Position numbers and translations under genes: made by a program
Shown: one piece after another, positions 1 to 8,557 of the stretch
Numbering within the stretch: the first letter of the stretch is position 1
Layout: every line of letters starts with the position of its first letter
The notes under the pieces: model-generated
The model's database searches: none
What the model was told of the DNA's origin: nothing
The model's input: only the letters and a program-made list of their open reading frames with translations
Assembly: GCA_017459945.1 (NCBI GenBank)
Contig: JAFUBZ010000021.1
Coordinates: forward strand, 100,854-164,853
Source: Eubacterium sp.
Lineage (GTDB): Bacteria > Bacillota > Clostridia > Lachnospirales > Lachnospiraceae
DNA length: 64,000 nt
Direction: 5' to 3'

Positions 1-777
1 GCCGCAAAGCATAAGCACATCCCCGTCATCATTCATGAGTCTGATCTGACTCCCGGGCTTGCCAATAAGATCGCCTTCCCGGCAGCTTCCTGGGTCTGCT
101 GCAATTTCCCGGAAACGATTCCCTACCTTCCGGAAGGCCGTGCCATCTTATCCGGTTCTCCGATCCGGAAAGAGCTGTTTGAAGGAAGTCCTGCGCGCGC
201 AAAAGAATTCACCGGACTGACAGGTAACAAGCCGACGCTGCTTGTGATCGGCGGAAGTCTGGGCTCTGCGTTCTTAAACCAGACCGTCCGCAGTCTGCTT
301 CCCGAACTTCTGGCACATTTCCAGATCATCCACCTTTGCGGAAAAGGGCATCTGGATCCGTCTCTTGACGGCACAGAAGGCTATCGCCAGTATGAATATC
401 TCGGCAAAGAGCTCCCCGACGTGATGGCACTTTCAGAGATTGTGATTTCCCGTGCCGGTGCCAATTCGATCTGTGAGCTTTTAGCACTCCATAAACCAAA
501 TATCCTGATCCCGCTTTCAAAGGCAGCAAGCCGCGGTGACCAGATCCTGAACGCAAGATCTTTTGAAAAACAGGGCTTTAGTGTTGTGATCGAGGAAGAT
601 GAGATGACAGACGAAAAGCTCCTGACTGCGATCCGGTCTCTCTGGGAAAACAAACAGTCCTACATCGATGCGATGTCACAGAGCGCACAGCTTGATGCCA
701 TCTCAACGATCGTAGAACTGATTGAAAAAACAATCGGCACCGGCGAAGAAAAAGACGCCGGCACCGGGAACGCATAA
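1..777 (+). CDS. murG: UDP-GlcNAc:lipid I GlcNAc transferase MurG (3' part)
   Basis: MurG adds GlcNAc to lipid I to make lipid II on the inner face of the cytoplasmic membrane, the last cytoplasmic step of peptidoglycan precursor synthesis. The reading frame is open from base 1, so the N-terminal domain lies outside the window. Visible family signatures are HESDLTPG near the left edge (family HExxxxPG), IGGSLGS, which is the glycine-rich donor loop, and SRAGANSICELL, the conserved C-terminal UDP-sugar region. The C terminus after about residue 240 of this fragment is a short charged tail. The frame ends at TAA 775-777, followed by a palindrome-filled gap and a convergent gene. The family assignment is firm; only the missing start is unknown. 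Confidence 0.95.
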   Translation, partial: AAKHKHIPVIIHESDLTPGLANKIAFPAASWVCCNFPETIPYLPEGRAILSGSPIRKELFEGSPARAKEFTGLTGNKPTLLVIGGSLGSAFLNQTVRSLLPELLAHFQIIHLCGKGHLDPSLDGTEGYRQYEYLGKELPDVMALSEIVISRAGANSICELLALHKPNILIPLSKAASRGDQILNARSFEKQGFSVVIEEDEMTDEKLLTAIRSLWENKQSYIDAMSQSAQLDAISTIVELIEKTIGTGEEKDAGTGNA

Positions 778-810
778 GAACAACTTATACTTTTTGAGAA
801 TACTAATATA

Positions 811-1048
811 GCGTCATTCTCAACCATGTTTATTTTTCAAGTCTCCTGCGCAGAGTGTTTTTGATAAGCTGTTCACATTCTCCAAAGGGTACCGCTTTAT
901 TCGACGAGTTCTTTGATAACAACTCGTCTCATCACGCTTCAGAATTTGTGTCGGATCACAAATTCTGCCCCTTTTCCGAATTTGACACCTTACCAAAACA
1001 CTAACTGCTCGTCGCAAAAGAAAAACAAACATGGCTGAGAATTGACGC
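811..1048. repeat. Long imperfect inverted-repeat element with two apical hairpins (element 1)
   Basis: This stretch folds back on itself. The outer 28 bases (GCGTCA, TTCTCA, CCATGTTT) recur inverted at 1021-1048 with only a few changes. Similarity of the arms continues inward to about 895 and 963 through AGTGTTTT and AAAGGG blocks. The interior holds two further hairpins: GACGAGTT at 903-910 with 921-928, and a perfect 11-bp stem at 940-950 with 957-967. No convincing gene is present; the only open frame is a 70-codon shadow. The form suits a miniature inverted-repeat element or a structured RNA. It lies between convergent murG and the HIT gene. Confidence 0.7.
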
Positions 1049-1093
1049 TTTAATTATTATCTTCAAAAAACATTATTGTCTTTGTATGAAAAA

Positions 1094-1338
1094 ATACCAC
1101 AACAGATTGCTGTATCATTGCTTTTCACGTAGCGAGAGCATTAGTGTTTCCGCAAGGTTACACGGCTTCTAAGGGGGCAATATTTATTATCCGCTATAAA
1201 TATTGGACGAATAGGAGTGGTGTTTTTATCAAAAAACACCAACGACTATGAGACGTACCCCTTAGAAACCGCAGAAAACTTGTTTGGAAACACTTTGCAA
1301 ACGGCAAGTGAAAACAATGTGCAGCAACTGTGTGGTAT
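1094..1338. repeat. Long imperfect inverted-repeat element with two apical hairpins (element 2)
   Basis: Arms of about 80 bases pair imperfectly (1094-1177 with 1257-1338). They share ATACCACA, TTGCTG, CATTG, TTTTCAC, AGTGTTTCC and TTCTAAGGGG in order. Between them are a perfect 9-bp stem, AATATTTAT/ATAAATATT (1179-1204), and a second 9-bp stem, GGTGTTTTT/AAAAACACC (1219-1240). The architecture and length match element 1, and the inner arm motif AGTGTTT-N-TTCT-AAGGG is common to both, so they look like diverged members of one family sitting in tandem. No coding potential was seen. Short AT-rich sequence separates the two elements. Confidence 0.7.
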
Positions 1339-1370
1339 CTTATTTTAGCAATAGCAAAAAAGTATATTTT

Positions 1371-1790
1371 TTAATCGAGCTTCAACGCCGTCTGCACGGC
1401 GTCAAGTTCCGCATCGGAAGGCGATGTTGGATTCCATACAAAGCGATCCATATTGGCATCGCCTTTATAACGCGGGATCAGGTGCATATGAAAATGGAAG
1501 ACCGTCTGCCCGGCGATCTCGCCGTTGTTCTGAACGACATTAAAACCGTCGCAGCCAAGCTTTTCTGTCATATGCGTCGCCATCTTCTTTGCCAGGATCA
1601 ATGCCTTCCCGGCCGTCTCTTCAGGCAGTTCATAAAGATTTGCCGCATGATCCTTTGGAACTATGAGCGCATGCCCTTTTGTCGCCGGTGCCGCATCCAG
1701 GAAGACACGGAACGTATCGTCTTCATAGATCGAACGTGTCGGAATATCTCCGTTTGCCAGTTTACAGAAAATACAATTGTCATCTTTCAT
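1371..1790 (-). CDS. HIT family nucleotide hydrolase
   Basis: Members of the histidine triad family hydrolyse or transfer nucleotides from substrates such as AMP-lysine or dinucleoside polyphosphates in the cytoplasm. The protein is about 139 aa, usual for the Hint branch. It starts with the zinc-type CIFC pair and ends its core with the HFHMHLIPR histidine triad (H-x-H-x-H), in which the last triad His is the nucleophile. I chose the ATG at 1790 because AGGAGG lies 9 bases upstream; an in-frame ATG at 1799 abuts that site. The gene stands alone, convergent with murG across the repeat elements. Substrate is not predictable. Confidence 0.9.
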   Translation of the reverse strand: MKDDNCIFCKLANGDIPTRSIYEDDTFRVFLDAAPATKGHALIVPKDHAANLYELPEETAGKALILAKKMATHMTEKLGCDGFNVVQNNGEIAGQTVFHFHMHLIPRYKGDANMDRFVWNPTSPSDAELDAVQTALKLD

Positions 1791-1891
1791 CGCTTCCATC
1801 CTCCTGTTGCTTCCTCTACAGATTACGCATCAGTTCTCTCCACATATTTCTAAAACATTTGGAACTGCTATCTGAATTATACCAAAATCTT

Positions 1892-3094
1892 TTACGGAAG
1901 CAAAGCGACCTGATACTCCTGATCACCAAATATAACCCTGTCTGCCTGGCGCAGCGGATATGAGGTATGGCAGGGCAATAGTTCTCCATTCACATATGTA
2001 CCGTTTGTGGAATTCGCATCCTCAAGATAAAAACTACTATCTTCTTTGTAGATTTTTGCGTGTACCCTGCTTACGGTTCGTGCACGAATCAGCCCATCGG
2101 CGTTCCCTTCTTTTTTACCGATCAGGAAAGGAAACGTCTGCGGCTTCAGGTCCTGTTCATGTCCGTCGCCCCGATAGATCAAACGGATCCTGCCCGGTCC
2201 TGTCGCTTCTGAAAACAATTCTGTCGGATGATCCTCCTGAACATGTCTGATAACAGGCGGTGACTGTTTGACGGCGGGCGAAGGAGGCTTGTCCCATCTT
2301 CCGATTTCCTTCATCTGTGCAAAATCATCTTCTGTCCAGAAATCCGAATCCTCTTGTACCTCTTTTTTTCGTTTCCGTCTCCCCGTAAATGGCTTTTTTG
2401 ATTTATGTGATTCCTCAGAGACAGGCCAGGCCATTTCTTCCCTGGCCTGCATGACGGGTTTCTTCACCGGATCCGTGAAGAGGTTCGGCCCGTTTTCAGC
2501 TCGTTCCGGATATATATGTCCTGTTTCCGGGATTATCGGGAGCGATGTCCTTGTCTCCTGTGATTGCAGACATTGGAGCATCTTCTCAACACCGGCTTCT
2601 CCTTCGGCACACGACTCATATAATTCATACCCCGCACGTACCACTCTCGGATCATTATGATCCAGACGTTCCAGGATGGTTTCAAGAAGAGAAAGCATTC
2701 CGTTTGTCTGCTGACCTTTCAGTCCCGGCACATAGCAAAACAGAAGCTTCTCTGTTTTTCGGTCCCGGAAGAACCGCTTACTGTCATAGATCAGATCATC
2801 CGCATCCAGAAGATATTTTTCAAGTGTCAGTTTGACATCACAAATACCGCGGATGATCATACAAAGCTGCTCCCAGCCGATCTTCCCCTTTTCCGTCAGA
2901 AAGTCCAAAGGCTGCAGCCCCGTAATGTCATACCAGTATTCCGATATGCCATTCTCCGATATCACTTTCATATCAAGCAGTCCAGGGATCTTATTGTTCA
3001 AAAGCATTTGCATTTTATAGGGTTCATATGTATATCCGGCATCCTTTAATGTCATATAACTGCAGGATGCTGTCCGTGTATATTTAAAATCCAT
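1892..3094 (-). CDS. FHA domain protein of the Tad locus (DUF6382-like N terminus)
   Basis: The last gene of the Tad pilus locus encodes 400 aa. The C terminus from about residue 300 is a forkhead-associated domain: it has LIGK, then TVSRVHA and the STNGTYVNG loop, which bind phosphothreonine peptides. The N-terminal 200 residues resemble the DUF6382 region found in clostridial FHA proteins (from memory, not searched). The middle is a proline- and charge-rich linker. AAGGA lies 8 bases before the ATG, and the start overlaps the small pseudopilin gene by 11 bases, implying translational coupling. It probably senses Ser/Thr phosphorylation that controls pilus assembly; the partner kinase is not in this window. 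Confidence 0.8.
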   Translation of the reverse strand: MDFKYTRTASCSYMTLKDAGYTYEPYKMQMLLNNKIPGLLDMKVISENGISEYWYDITGLQPLDFLTEKGKIGWEQLCMIIRGICDVKLTLEKYLLDADDLIYDSKRFFRDRKTEKLLFCYVPGLKGQQTNGMLSLLETILERLDHNDPRVVRAGYELYESCAEGEAGVEKMLQCLQSQETRTSLPIIPETGHIYPERAENGPNLFTDPVKKPVMQAREEMAWPVSEESHKSKKPFTGRRKRKKEVQEDSDFWTEDDFAQMKEIGRWDKPPSPAVKQSPPVIRHVQEDHPTELFSEATGPGRIRLIYRGDGHEQDLKPQTFPFLIGKKEGNADGLIRARTVSRVHAKIYKEDSSFYLEDANSTNGTYVNGELLPCHTSYPLRQADRVIFGDQEYQVALLP

Positions 3095-3308
3095 CTGTCA
3101 GTCCTTCCATCAGTTCTTTTCCTGTAGACAATCCGCGAAATGTTTTTACAGAATCCAGTTTTTCTACACTCGTTATATTTTCCGCTGCTTCCGATACGTT
3201 CTCATACAGACCGATCGTAAGATGCAGCATAAAGATCAACAGGATAATAACCACCGGCATGATCATAGCCGCTTCTACCGTAAATGAAGCTCTCACTTTT
3301 CCCTCCAC
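3084..3308 (-). CDS. Small TadE-like pseudopilin
   Basis: This is a 74-aa single-span protein. Its N terminus carries the pseudopilin signature RASFTVEAAMIMPV, with the acidic residue typical of TadE/TadF and a following hydrophobic helix. The short C-terminal part would lie outside the membrane. The first in-frame start is GTG 3306-3308; no strong ribosome binding site precedes it, so the start is uncertain. It overlaps the FHA gene downstream and follows a prepilin peptidase that could process the class IVb-like leader. It is probably a minor pilin of the Tad apparatus. Confidence 0.7.
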   Translation of the reverse strand: MEGKVRASFTVEAAMIMPVVIILLIFMLHLTIGLYENVSEAAENITSVEKLDSVKTFRGLSTGKELMEGLTDGF

Positions 3309-3346
3309 AAACTGTTTGTTTCACCACTTGGTCAAAATGGCCGTGG

Positions 3347-3784
3347 CTATCCCGCCAGGCTTTTCAGATGCAAAACGAATCCGGTCATATATACCAGAAA
3401 AATGCAGGGCACAAAAGGAAACGTATCCGTTTTTGCTTTCTTCCTGACGATAAGAAGGAACACCGCTGTCATCAAAGACACCAAAAATGCCCCGGCCATC
3501 AGACTGATGACCTGATCAAATGTGCAGTAAAGACCGATCGCCAGAAACACCATACCGTCTCCCTCCCCGACTTTCCCCCGTGACACTGCGGCAAACAATA
3601 AAAGTGCCGCGCCCGGAAGCAAACGGAACAACAGGTCGGGCCAGCCTGCAAAGGTCTGACTGATCAAAACGATCAGACCGGTTCCCGCTGCTGCCCCCAA
3701 CAGATAGAAAGAAACCTCTTTCTTTTTCAAATCCTCCAGCGAAAGCAGACCCAGGAATGCGCCCAATATGATTTCTGCTGCCAT
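3347..3784 (-). CDS. Prepilin peptidase, A24 family (first copy)
   Basis: A24 aspartic peptidases remove the leader from type IV prepilins at the membrane. This 145-aa polytopic protein has both catalytic aspartates in family context: one in SLEDLKKKE near residue 17 and one in GEGDGMV, the GxGD motif, near residue 75. It is short, lacking the methyltransferase domain of PilD, as in TadV/CpaA. AGAGGA precedes the ATG by 7 bases. It lies between two TadE-like genes and is the second prepilin peptidase of the locus (the other is at 10663-11178). Confidence 0.85.
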   Translation of the reverse strand: MAAEIILGAFLGLLSLEDLKKKEVSFYLLGAAAGTGLIVLISQTFAGWPDLLFRLLPGAALLLFAAVSRGKVGEGDGMVFLAIGLYCTFDQVISLMAGAFLVSLMTAVFLLIVRKKAKTDTFPFVPCIFLVYMTGFVLHLKSLAG

Positions 3785-3827
3785 ATATCTATCCTCTATC
3801 TATACTCTGCTCAACTGTCCCGATCAC

Positions 3828-4763
3828 TTATTTTTCATTCCCCCCGCCTGCACACTTCGGGCAGGCATGCAGACCGCCCGCATTGCCTTCTTCCACCCTG
3901 TGGATGGATCTTACAAGATGGCTGCAGGAAAGCTTGCTGTGATATTCCGTCCCATAATCTGTGACATATACTGTGCTCTCATTTCCGTTACAGCAGCCAC
4001 ACGCATAGTATTTTCCCCCATCCAGATTGCGGTTCTTCGATACACCTGCCGCCGAAACCGCACGGATACTCAGATCCAGATATGGACAGCTCAGATCCTT
4101 ATGGTAGGCAGTCCCGTATTCTGTCACGTAAACGTATCCGTCATCAGCATCTGCTCCCGTCCCCGAACCATCTGTCTCTCCGATCCATTTTCTGGCAGAC
4201 ACACACTGCGTGACCGGCAAAGACCTGATCCTCCAGAACGTAATCGGCAGCTTCACCTGGTAGGAAGCGCACAGATGCACATATTCACCGGAAAGATCTG
4301 ATCCCCGAAAAGAGATTCCGGCCATTCCGCCTGCGATCACATCTGACCAGCCATCGTTTTTCTGAAAATAGCGGATCGCGATCAGCCTTGCTCCCGTTAA
4401 CGGTATGCCTTTTTGCAGATCCTCCGCATCCATATATGAAACCGCTGTTTTTCTTGCAGAATACTGCAGCGCCTGTGACATACAGCTCTGTACCTGGAGA
4501 GATGTAAATATCCCAAGCATCACAAGGATCGCAAACAAAAAGAGCGGGAGTACAAAAGCAGCTTCTACCGTAAAGGAGGCGCCGGGGCGTGCCTTTGTGC
4601 ATTTGACACGACAGCCCGGCAAATGAGTTCTTCGTATAACACAGGGGTGGTGGAATAAAAGATCAGAATGCATGTGTCTGATAGAGAGAGCTTTTATACG
4701 ATTGATTAAACAGTTGCTATGTCTTCTTTCCCGATGCTTTCTGCATTTTTTGTACAAAAGCAC
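3828..4763 (-). CDS. TadE-like protein with duplicated Cys-rich C-terminal module
   Basis: The 311-aa protein has an unusually long basic N-terminal stretch of about 55 residues, then GASFTVEAAFVLP and a hydrophobic helix, the TadE/pseudopilin signature. The extracellular part ends in two copies of a module reading YVT-YGT-YH-LSC, each followed by a Cys pair (ACGCC and ACPKC). The copies look like an internal duplication able to hold metal or disulfides. The start is GTG 4761-4763, with AAGGAGGTG about 7 bases upstream; this strong site favours GTG over later ATGs. It is probably a minor pilin or tip component of the Tad pilus. Confidence 0.7.
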   Translation of the reverse strand: MLLYKKCRKHRERRHSNCLINRIKALSIRHMHSDLLFHHPCVIRRTHLPGCRVKCTKARPGASFTVEAAFVLPLFLFAILVMLGIFTSLQVQSCMSQALQYSARKTAVSYMDAEDLQKGIPLTGARLIAIRYFQKNDGWSDVIAGGMAGISFRGSDLSGEYVHLCASYQVKLPITFWRIRSLPVTQCVSARKWIGETDGSGTGADADDGYVYVTEYGTAYHKDLSCPYLDLSIRAVSAAGVSKNRNLDGGKYYACGCCNGNESTVYVTDYGTEYHSKLSCSHLVRSIHRVEEGNAGGLHACPKCAGGGNEK

Positions 4764-4797
4764 GCCCCGACACCTCCTTACAATATGGTTCGCCTAT

Positions 4798-6315
4798 TCA
4801 GTTTTGCTCTCCCGGGAAAAAGGAAATCGTTCTGTCTGTCTGATTTGCGAATCCCGAAAAAGTATGATCGCCGATCGTAACAAATCGCCAGAACAGTGGC
4901 GGTGCTTCAAACAGGTAGCTGCACTTCATCCGCGAGATCATCTGATCCATCCTGATTCCCTCTCTTTGTTCGACCATATCCATTGTCCGATAGGTGACCT
5001 TATCCTTCTTTTCCGCCATCAAAAGCAGCTGCAGATACTGCGTATAAGTCAGACCCTTGCTGTTTTCCGGATTCCCTTCTTCTCCATGATATGATCCGGA
5101 CAGATCAGACAAATCGGTCCGCCATTGTGCTTTTGTCTTGACCGGCCAAAGCTTTCCGCCATCCAGCAAAATTCTGACATCACTGATTGATTCTGCATAT
5201 GCCCATGCCAGCAAAATGGCATGCTTTACGGGCTCTGCAAGCTCCGGCTGACCAAACGCAGAAGCGATCGCCGTTGCTAAAAGAAGGGCCTCGCCGCTTT
5301 TTTCGCTATCATGCAAAAGGTAAATATAATTGACACCCTCACGCATCAGCAGCAGGCGGTTGACGACTGATTTCAGGTTGTCAGCATCCTTTGGCTTCCC
5401 CGCAATCAGATATTCCAGTTCATAATCGAAAACGCCTCCCATGCTTTCTCTTGACGCATCCGAAAAATGCTGCTGCAGATACAACAGAAACCATAATTCA
5501 TCTGCAGATCCACCTGTTTTTTCATGAATGAAATTCCCCGCCTGCAAAGTCCGTTTTTCAAGCATGTCAGGATGTTCCATTTCTTTTTCCGAGACGGGTT
5601 TGTCCTGCATGACGACTGCCAGAATTCCTTCTTTTTTCATCCGGATCATCCACTTGATCGGATTGTCCTTTTTCAATGCATGCTTCTGCTGCAGGGAAAG
5701 CGTTTCTGACGTATCTGCATCTGATGATTCCGCTTCCTCTAAATCCTCTCCTTCAGATGCTTCCGTATTTTCCGCGCCTGCTTCCAGCTTTTGGTCCAAT
5801 TCCCCCGCTTCCTCTTCCATCTGTTCAATCGTTTCTTCCTGCACGGAATCCTCTTCTTTTTGTGAAAATGCATCGGACAGTTCTTTTACAGCAGTCTCTG
5901 CAAGCCCTTCTTTTGCCGCAAGCACAGCCTGTTCCCGAAACGGTTCTCCGCCTCTGTCTGTCGCGTATTCATATGCATCCACGACGATTCTGCTTGCCTC
6001 CAGTTCAAGAAACGGATATTCCAATCGCATTCGTTTTTCTTCCGTAACGGACCGGTTCTGATCCAGAAACTGTTTCTGCCGGAGTGCCGCTCCATCCGCG
6101 CCGCTTTTGGAAGCGTCCCAAAGCAGCACATCATAATCTTTCCATAGTCCCGGTTGATACTCTGACAAAAGTGAATCTGCCGCCTGCATGGTTTGCATCT
6201 GTGCGTTTGACTTTAACCCGCTGACTCTTGCAGCCTCCAAAAATCCAAAAACCACTGCGATCATCATGCCGATCAATAGTGCCAGAAACACCGTCAGGCC
6301 GGCTTTCACTTTCAT
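4798..6315 (-). CDS. DUF5702-type Tad-locus protein
   Basis: This 505-aa protein begins with one hydrophobic helix (residues about 5-25), followed by a large extracellular region. That region contains a very acidic low-complexity stretch rich in Glu and Ser (about 155-210). The layout and the opening residues (GLTVFLALL, FLEAARV) are those of DUF5702 proteins that sit in clostridial Tad loci (recognised from memory). The first helix followed by an acidic residue again resembles a pseudopilin. Its ATG overlaps the stop of the Flp gene (ATGA), so the two are translationally coupled. Function within the pilus is unknown. Confidence 0.7.
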   Translation of the reverse strand: MKVKAGLTVFLALLIGMMIAVVFGFLEAARVSGLKSNAQMQTMQAADSLLSEYQPGLWKDYDVLLWDASKSGADGAALRQKQFLDQNRSVTEEKRMRLEYPFLELEASRIVVDAYEYATDRGGEPFREQAVLAAKEGLAETAVKELSDAFSQKEEDSVQEETIEQMEEEAGELDQKLEAGAENTEASEGEDLEEAESSDADTSETLSLQQKHALKKDNPIKWMIRMKKEGILAVVMQDKPVSEKEMEHPDMLEKRTLQAGNFIHEKTGGSADELWFLLYLQQHFSDASRESMGGVFDYELEYLIAGKPKDADNLKSVVNRLLLMREGVNYIYLLHDSEKSGEALLLATAIASAFGQPELAEPVKHAILLAWAYAESISDVRILLDGGKLWPVKTKAQWRTDLSDLSGSYHGEEGNPENSKGLTYTQYLQLLLMAEKKDKVTYRTMDMVEQREGIRMDQMISRMKCSYLFEAPPLFWRFVTIGDHTFSGFANQTDRTISFFPGEQN

Positions 6316-6488
6316 TCCAGGCTTCCCGCTTTATTCGAGATCCCTTTAAACGCATTATTGACCAGCGTGGTCAGCTGCTTTTTAAAGATCACGATCAGTC
6401 CCACGAGCACCACTAAGATCAAAATGATCTCAACAACACCGATTCCTTCTTCTTCCTCGATAAACCGCATTCCCTCTTCTCTTAACAT
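6312..6488 (-). CDS. Flp1-like type IVb pilin (58 aa)
   Basis: This short frame encodes MLREEGMRFIEEEEGIGVVE, then a hydrophobic helix and KKQLTTLVNNAF. A basic/acidic leader, Gly and Glu at the head of the helix, and a length under 60 residues are the marks of Flp-type pilins. It is likely the major subunit, cleaved by one of the two prepilin peptidases of the locus. AGGAGG lies about 7 bases upstream of the ATG, and the TGA stop overlaps the ATG of the DUF5702 gene. It sits directly after tadC, a standard order in clostridial Tad loci. Confidence 0.85.
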   Translation of the reverse strand: MLREEGMRFIEEEEGIGVVEIILILVVLVGLIVIFKKQLTTLVNNAFKGISNKAGSLE

Positions 6489-6511
6489 GTTTCTCCTCCT
6501 TTATTCTTACT

Positions 6512-7723
6512 TTAAAAGTTTTCCAGCGCCGGAAAGATCACGGCTGCCAAAATGACCAAAAACATGATCAGCATCGGTCCCAGCAGTTTCGTGCTGGCTT
6601 CCTCTCCCAGACGCAGTGCCGTATTTTTTCGCATCGTCATTGCCTGTCCGGCTTCTTCTTCGAGCAGCCGGCGGATATCCGCATTTCCCTTCGCAAGATT
6701 TCTCGTAAGGATTGCGGCAAACCGCCGGTATGGTTCCAGACCGATCCGCGTTCCAAACCGTTCATAGCACTCTCTTTCACTGCGTCCCTTTCTCATTTCA
6801 TATTCCGTGAGCGTCATCTCTTCCATAAAGAGCCTGTCAGGGATCCGGTCCCGTTCTTTTTGTCTGCAGTAGGCAGACACCATCCGTTCCCAGGCCCGTC
6901 GGATCGTCATCCCGCTTCCCAGCAAAAGACAGATCTGTTCGATCATCTGCGGATATTCAAAGAGCAGCTGATCTTCTTTTTCCTTTTTTTGCTTTCTTAT
7001 CTGCTCTTTTTCTCTGAAATAAACAGTCGCCAGTAATGCTGTGCCAAGCAAAAGGACCATTGCCCAGTGTCCGGTTTTTTGTTTTCCCCATTGAATCGAA
7101 TGACCATCCACTGTCTTCGGGAGCAAAAGTGTCTTCTCTTCTCTCCCGGTCTCCTCAGCTTTCGATACGGCTTCTGAGATCTTTTCAGCAAGCATCTGCT
7201 CACTGCTTTCTTTCGGCCGACAGACATGTACAGATCTGACATCTGTCAGCTCATAGCTTTCATAAGAAAACACCGTCTCTAACGAGATCACCATCCCCTC
7301 TTTGGGGATATTTCCGACATCCAGTCTGCCTTCCTCATCGATCACCGTCAGCTGATCGGAGGTAGTCCTTGCCGTTACCAATCCGTCTGCCAGCTGCATG
7401 GAAAAGACAAGATCCGAATCGACCTGCTCGGCTGAAGCATTTTGTCCAAGATATGAATTCTCCCATTCTGTCCTGGCTTCTTCTAAGAGGTCCATTGCCT
7501 CGGCTTCTGAAAGGATCTGCGGAGAGACCTCCAGTGAGAGTTCCTTTTTCTCCTGTCCGTCAATCCGATACCAAAACGCCTCTGTCCGTTCTGTCCCGCC
7601 AACCGGATCCCGCTCTATACCGTTTTCGGCAACTGCCGCCGCTTCCATATGCTCAGATACCGCAGCCGCAGCAGATAATAACAGGATCACCACTATGATC
7701 CATATCACTTTTTTCTTTTCCAT
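6512..7723 (-). CDS. tadC: TadC-like inner-membrane platform protein with long N-terminal ectodomain
   Basis: The 403-aa protein has an N-terminal signal-anchor (residues 7-25), about 200 residues of predicted extracellular sequence, and then a transmembrane helix near 225. A cytoplasmic GspF-like domain follows (MIEQICLLLGSGMTIRRAW, then GNADIRRLLEEEAG) and a final helix. The C-terminal half is that of TadC/GspF proteins that, with TadB, form the platform moved by the TadA ATPase. The added ectodomain is larger than in proteobacterial TadC. It lies 3 bases after tadB and ahead of flp. Confidence 0.75.
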   Translation of the reverse strand: MEKKKVIWIIVVILLLSAAAAVSEHMEAAAVAENGIERDPVGGTERTEAFWYRIDGQEKKELSLEVSPQILSEAEAMDLLEEARTEWENSYLGQNASAEQVDSDLVFSMQLADGLVTARTTSDQLTVIDEEGRLDVGNIPKEGMVISLETVFSYESYELTDVRSVHVCRPKESSEQMLAEKISEAVSKAEETGREEKTLLLPKTVDGHSIQWGKQKTGHWAMVLLLGTALLATVYFREKEQIRKQKKEKEDQLLFEYPQMIEQICLLLGSGMTIRRAWERMVSAYCRQKERDRIPDRLFMEEMTLTEYEMRKGRSERECYERFGTRIGLEPYRRFAAILTRNLAKGNADIRRLLEEEAGQAMTMRKNTALRLGEEASTKLLGPMLIMFLVILAAVIFPALENF

Positions 7724-7726
7724 CTG

Positions 7727-8557
7727 CTATACCCGTATCGTAACGATCCTTCTTCCCCACCATGCCGCGAACAGATATCCGAGAAGACACCCTGTCATCA
7801 AAACGATCCCCGGCAGAGCGTGGTACAATGACTTTGCATACTCCGGCGAACTGACCGTTACAAACAGCAGTACCCCCGGCACCAGCAAAAGCATGAGTTT
7901 CTGCTCCATACGTTTTGCAGATACCATTGTTCTGATATTTTCGAGGATCATCTCTTTTTCGCTGACTCTGTCAACGACTGTCCTGATCATATGCGGCATG
8001 TCTGCGCCACTCCGTTTGGCATAGCGAAAAGATTCCGCAAAGCTGATGATCTCAGGCGCCTGTGTTCGATAGGCAAACTTCAAAAACACTTCTTCAAGCG
8101 GTTCGTTCATCTGCACCCGTTTGTTCACGACCGCCAAACCGCATGCAAATTCCGTGTCATTCCCATACATCCGCGCGACTTCCTTCTGTCCATCCAAAAA
8201 TGCCCGCTCTATCGATGCGCCTGTCCGAAGCGAAGCAGATACTGCCTGCATCGCGTCACAAAACTGCTTTGTCAGCGTTTGCTCTCTTCTCTCCTTCCGT
8301 TCCGCTTCCCGCATCTTGTGATAAAACGGAATGATCAGTACCGCAGACGCCAGTCCGAATACCGACCGGTAACATAAAAACGCGGCACATGCTGCATATC
8401 CGACTCCCAAAACCCAGTCAAACCTTCTGCTGTAAAAGTCAAAGGATAAGTCCCTGATTTTTAAGTTTTTCTGTATTCTGAAGCGTTCCCGTCTTTTCCC
8501 AGGTTCCTTTGATAATGCCGTCCTTTTCTTCTGTTTCATGAAATGTGAATAACGCAT
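7727..8557 (-). CDS. tadB: TadB-like platform protein (GspF family)
   Basis: The 276-aa protein has two helices near residues 50-85, a cytoplasmic GspF domain (FCDAMQAVSASLRTGASIERAF, with SGADMPHMI later), and two C-terminal helices. This is the TadB arrangement. The start at 8557 has a strong GGAGGGAGGGA site 9 bases upstream, although it lies 119 bases inside the 3' end of tadA in another frame. No alternative start exists close to the end of tadA, so the long overlap appears real and likely couples translation of the two. Confidence 0.8.
   Translation of the reverse strand: MRYSHFMKQKKRTALSKEPGKRRERFRIQKNLKIRDLSFDFYSRRFDWVLGVGYAACAAFLCYRSVFGLASAVLIIPFYHKMREAERKERREQTLTKQFCDAMQAVSASLRTGASIERAFLDGQKEVARMYGNDTEFACGLAVVNKRVQMNEPLEEVFLKFAYRTQAPEIISFAESFRYAKRSGADMPHMIRTVVDRVSEKEMILENIRTMVSAKRMEQKLMLLLVPGVLLFVTVSSPEYAKSLYHALPGIVLMTGCLLGYLFAAWWGRRIVTIRV

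Noticed and set aside
820..1032. 70-codon frame inside repeat element 1
   Set aside because: It arises from the arms of the palindrome, with no ribosome binding site and no resemblance to a protein family.
1284..1853. 189-codon plus-strand frame over the HIT gene
   Set aside because: It is a shadow of the HIT gene plus repeat element 2. The HIT frame has the triad motif and a proper ribosome binding site.
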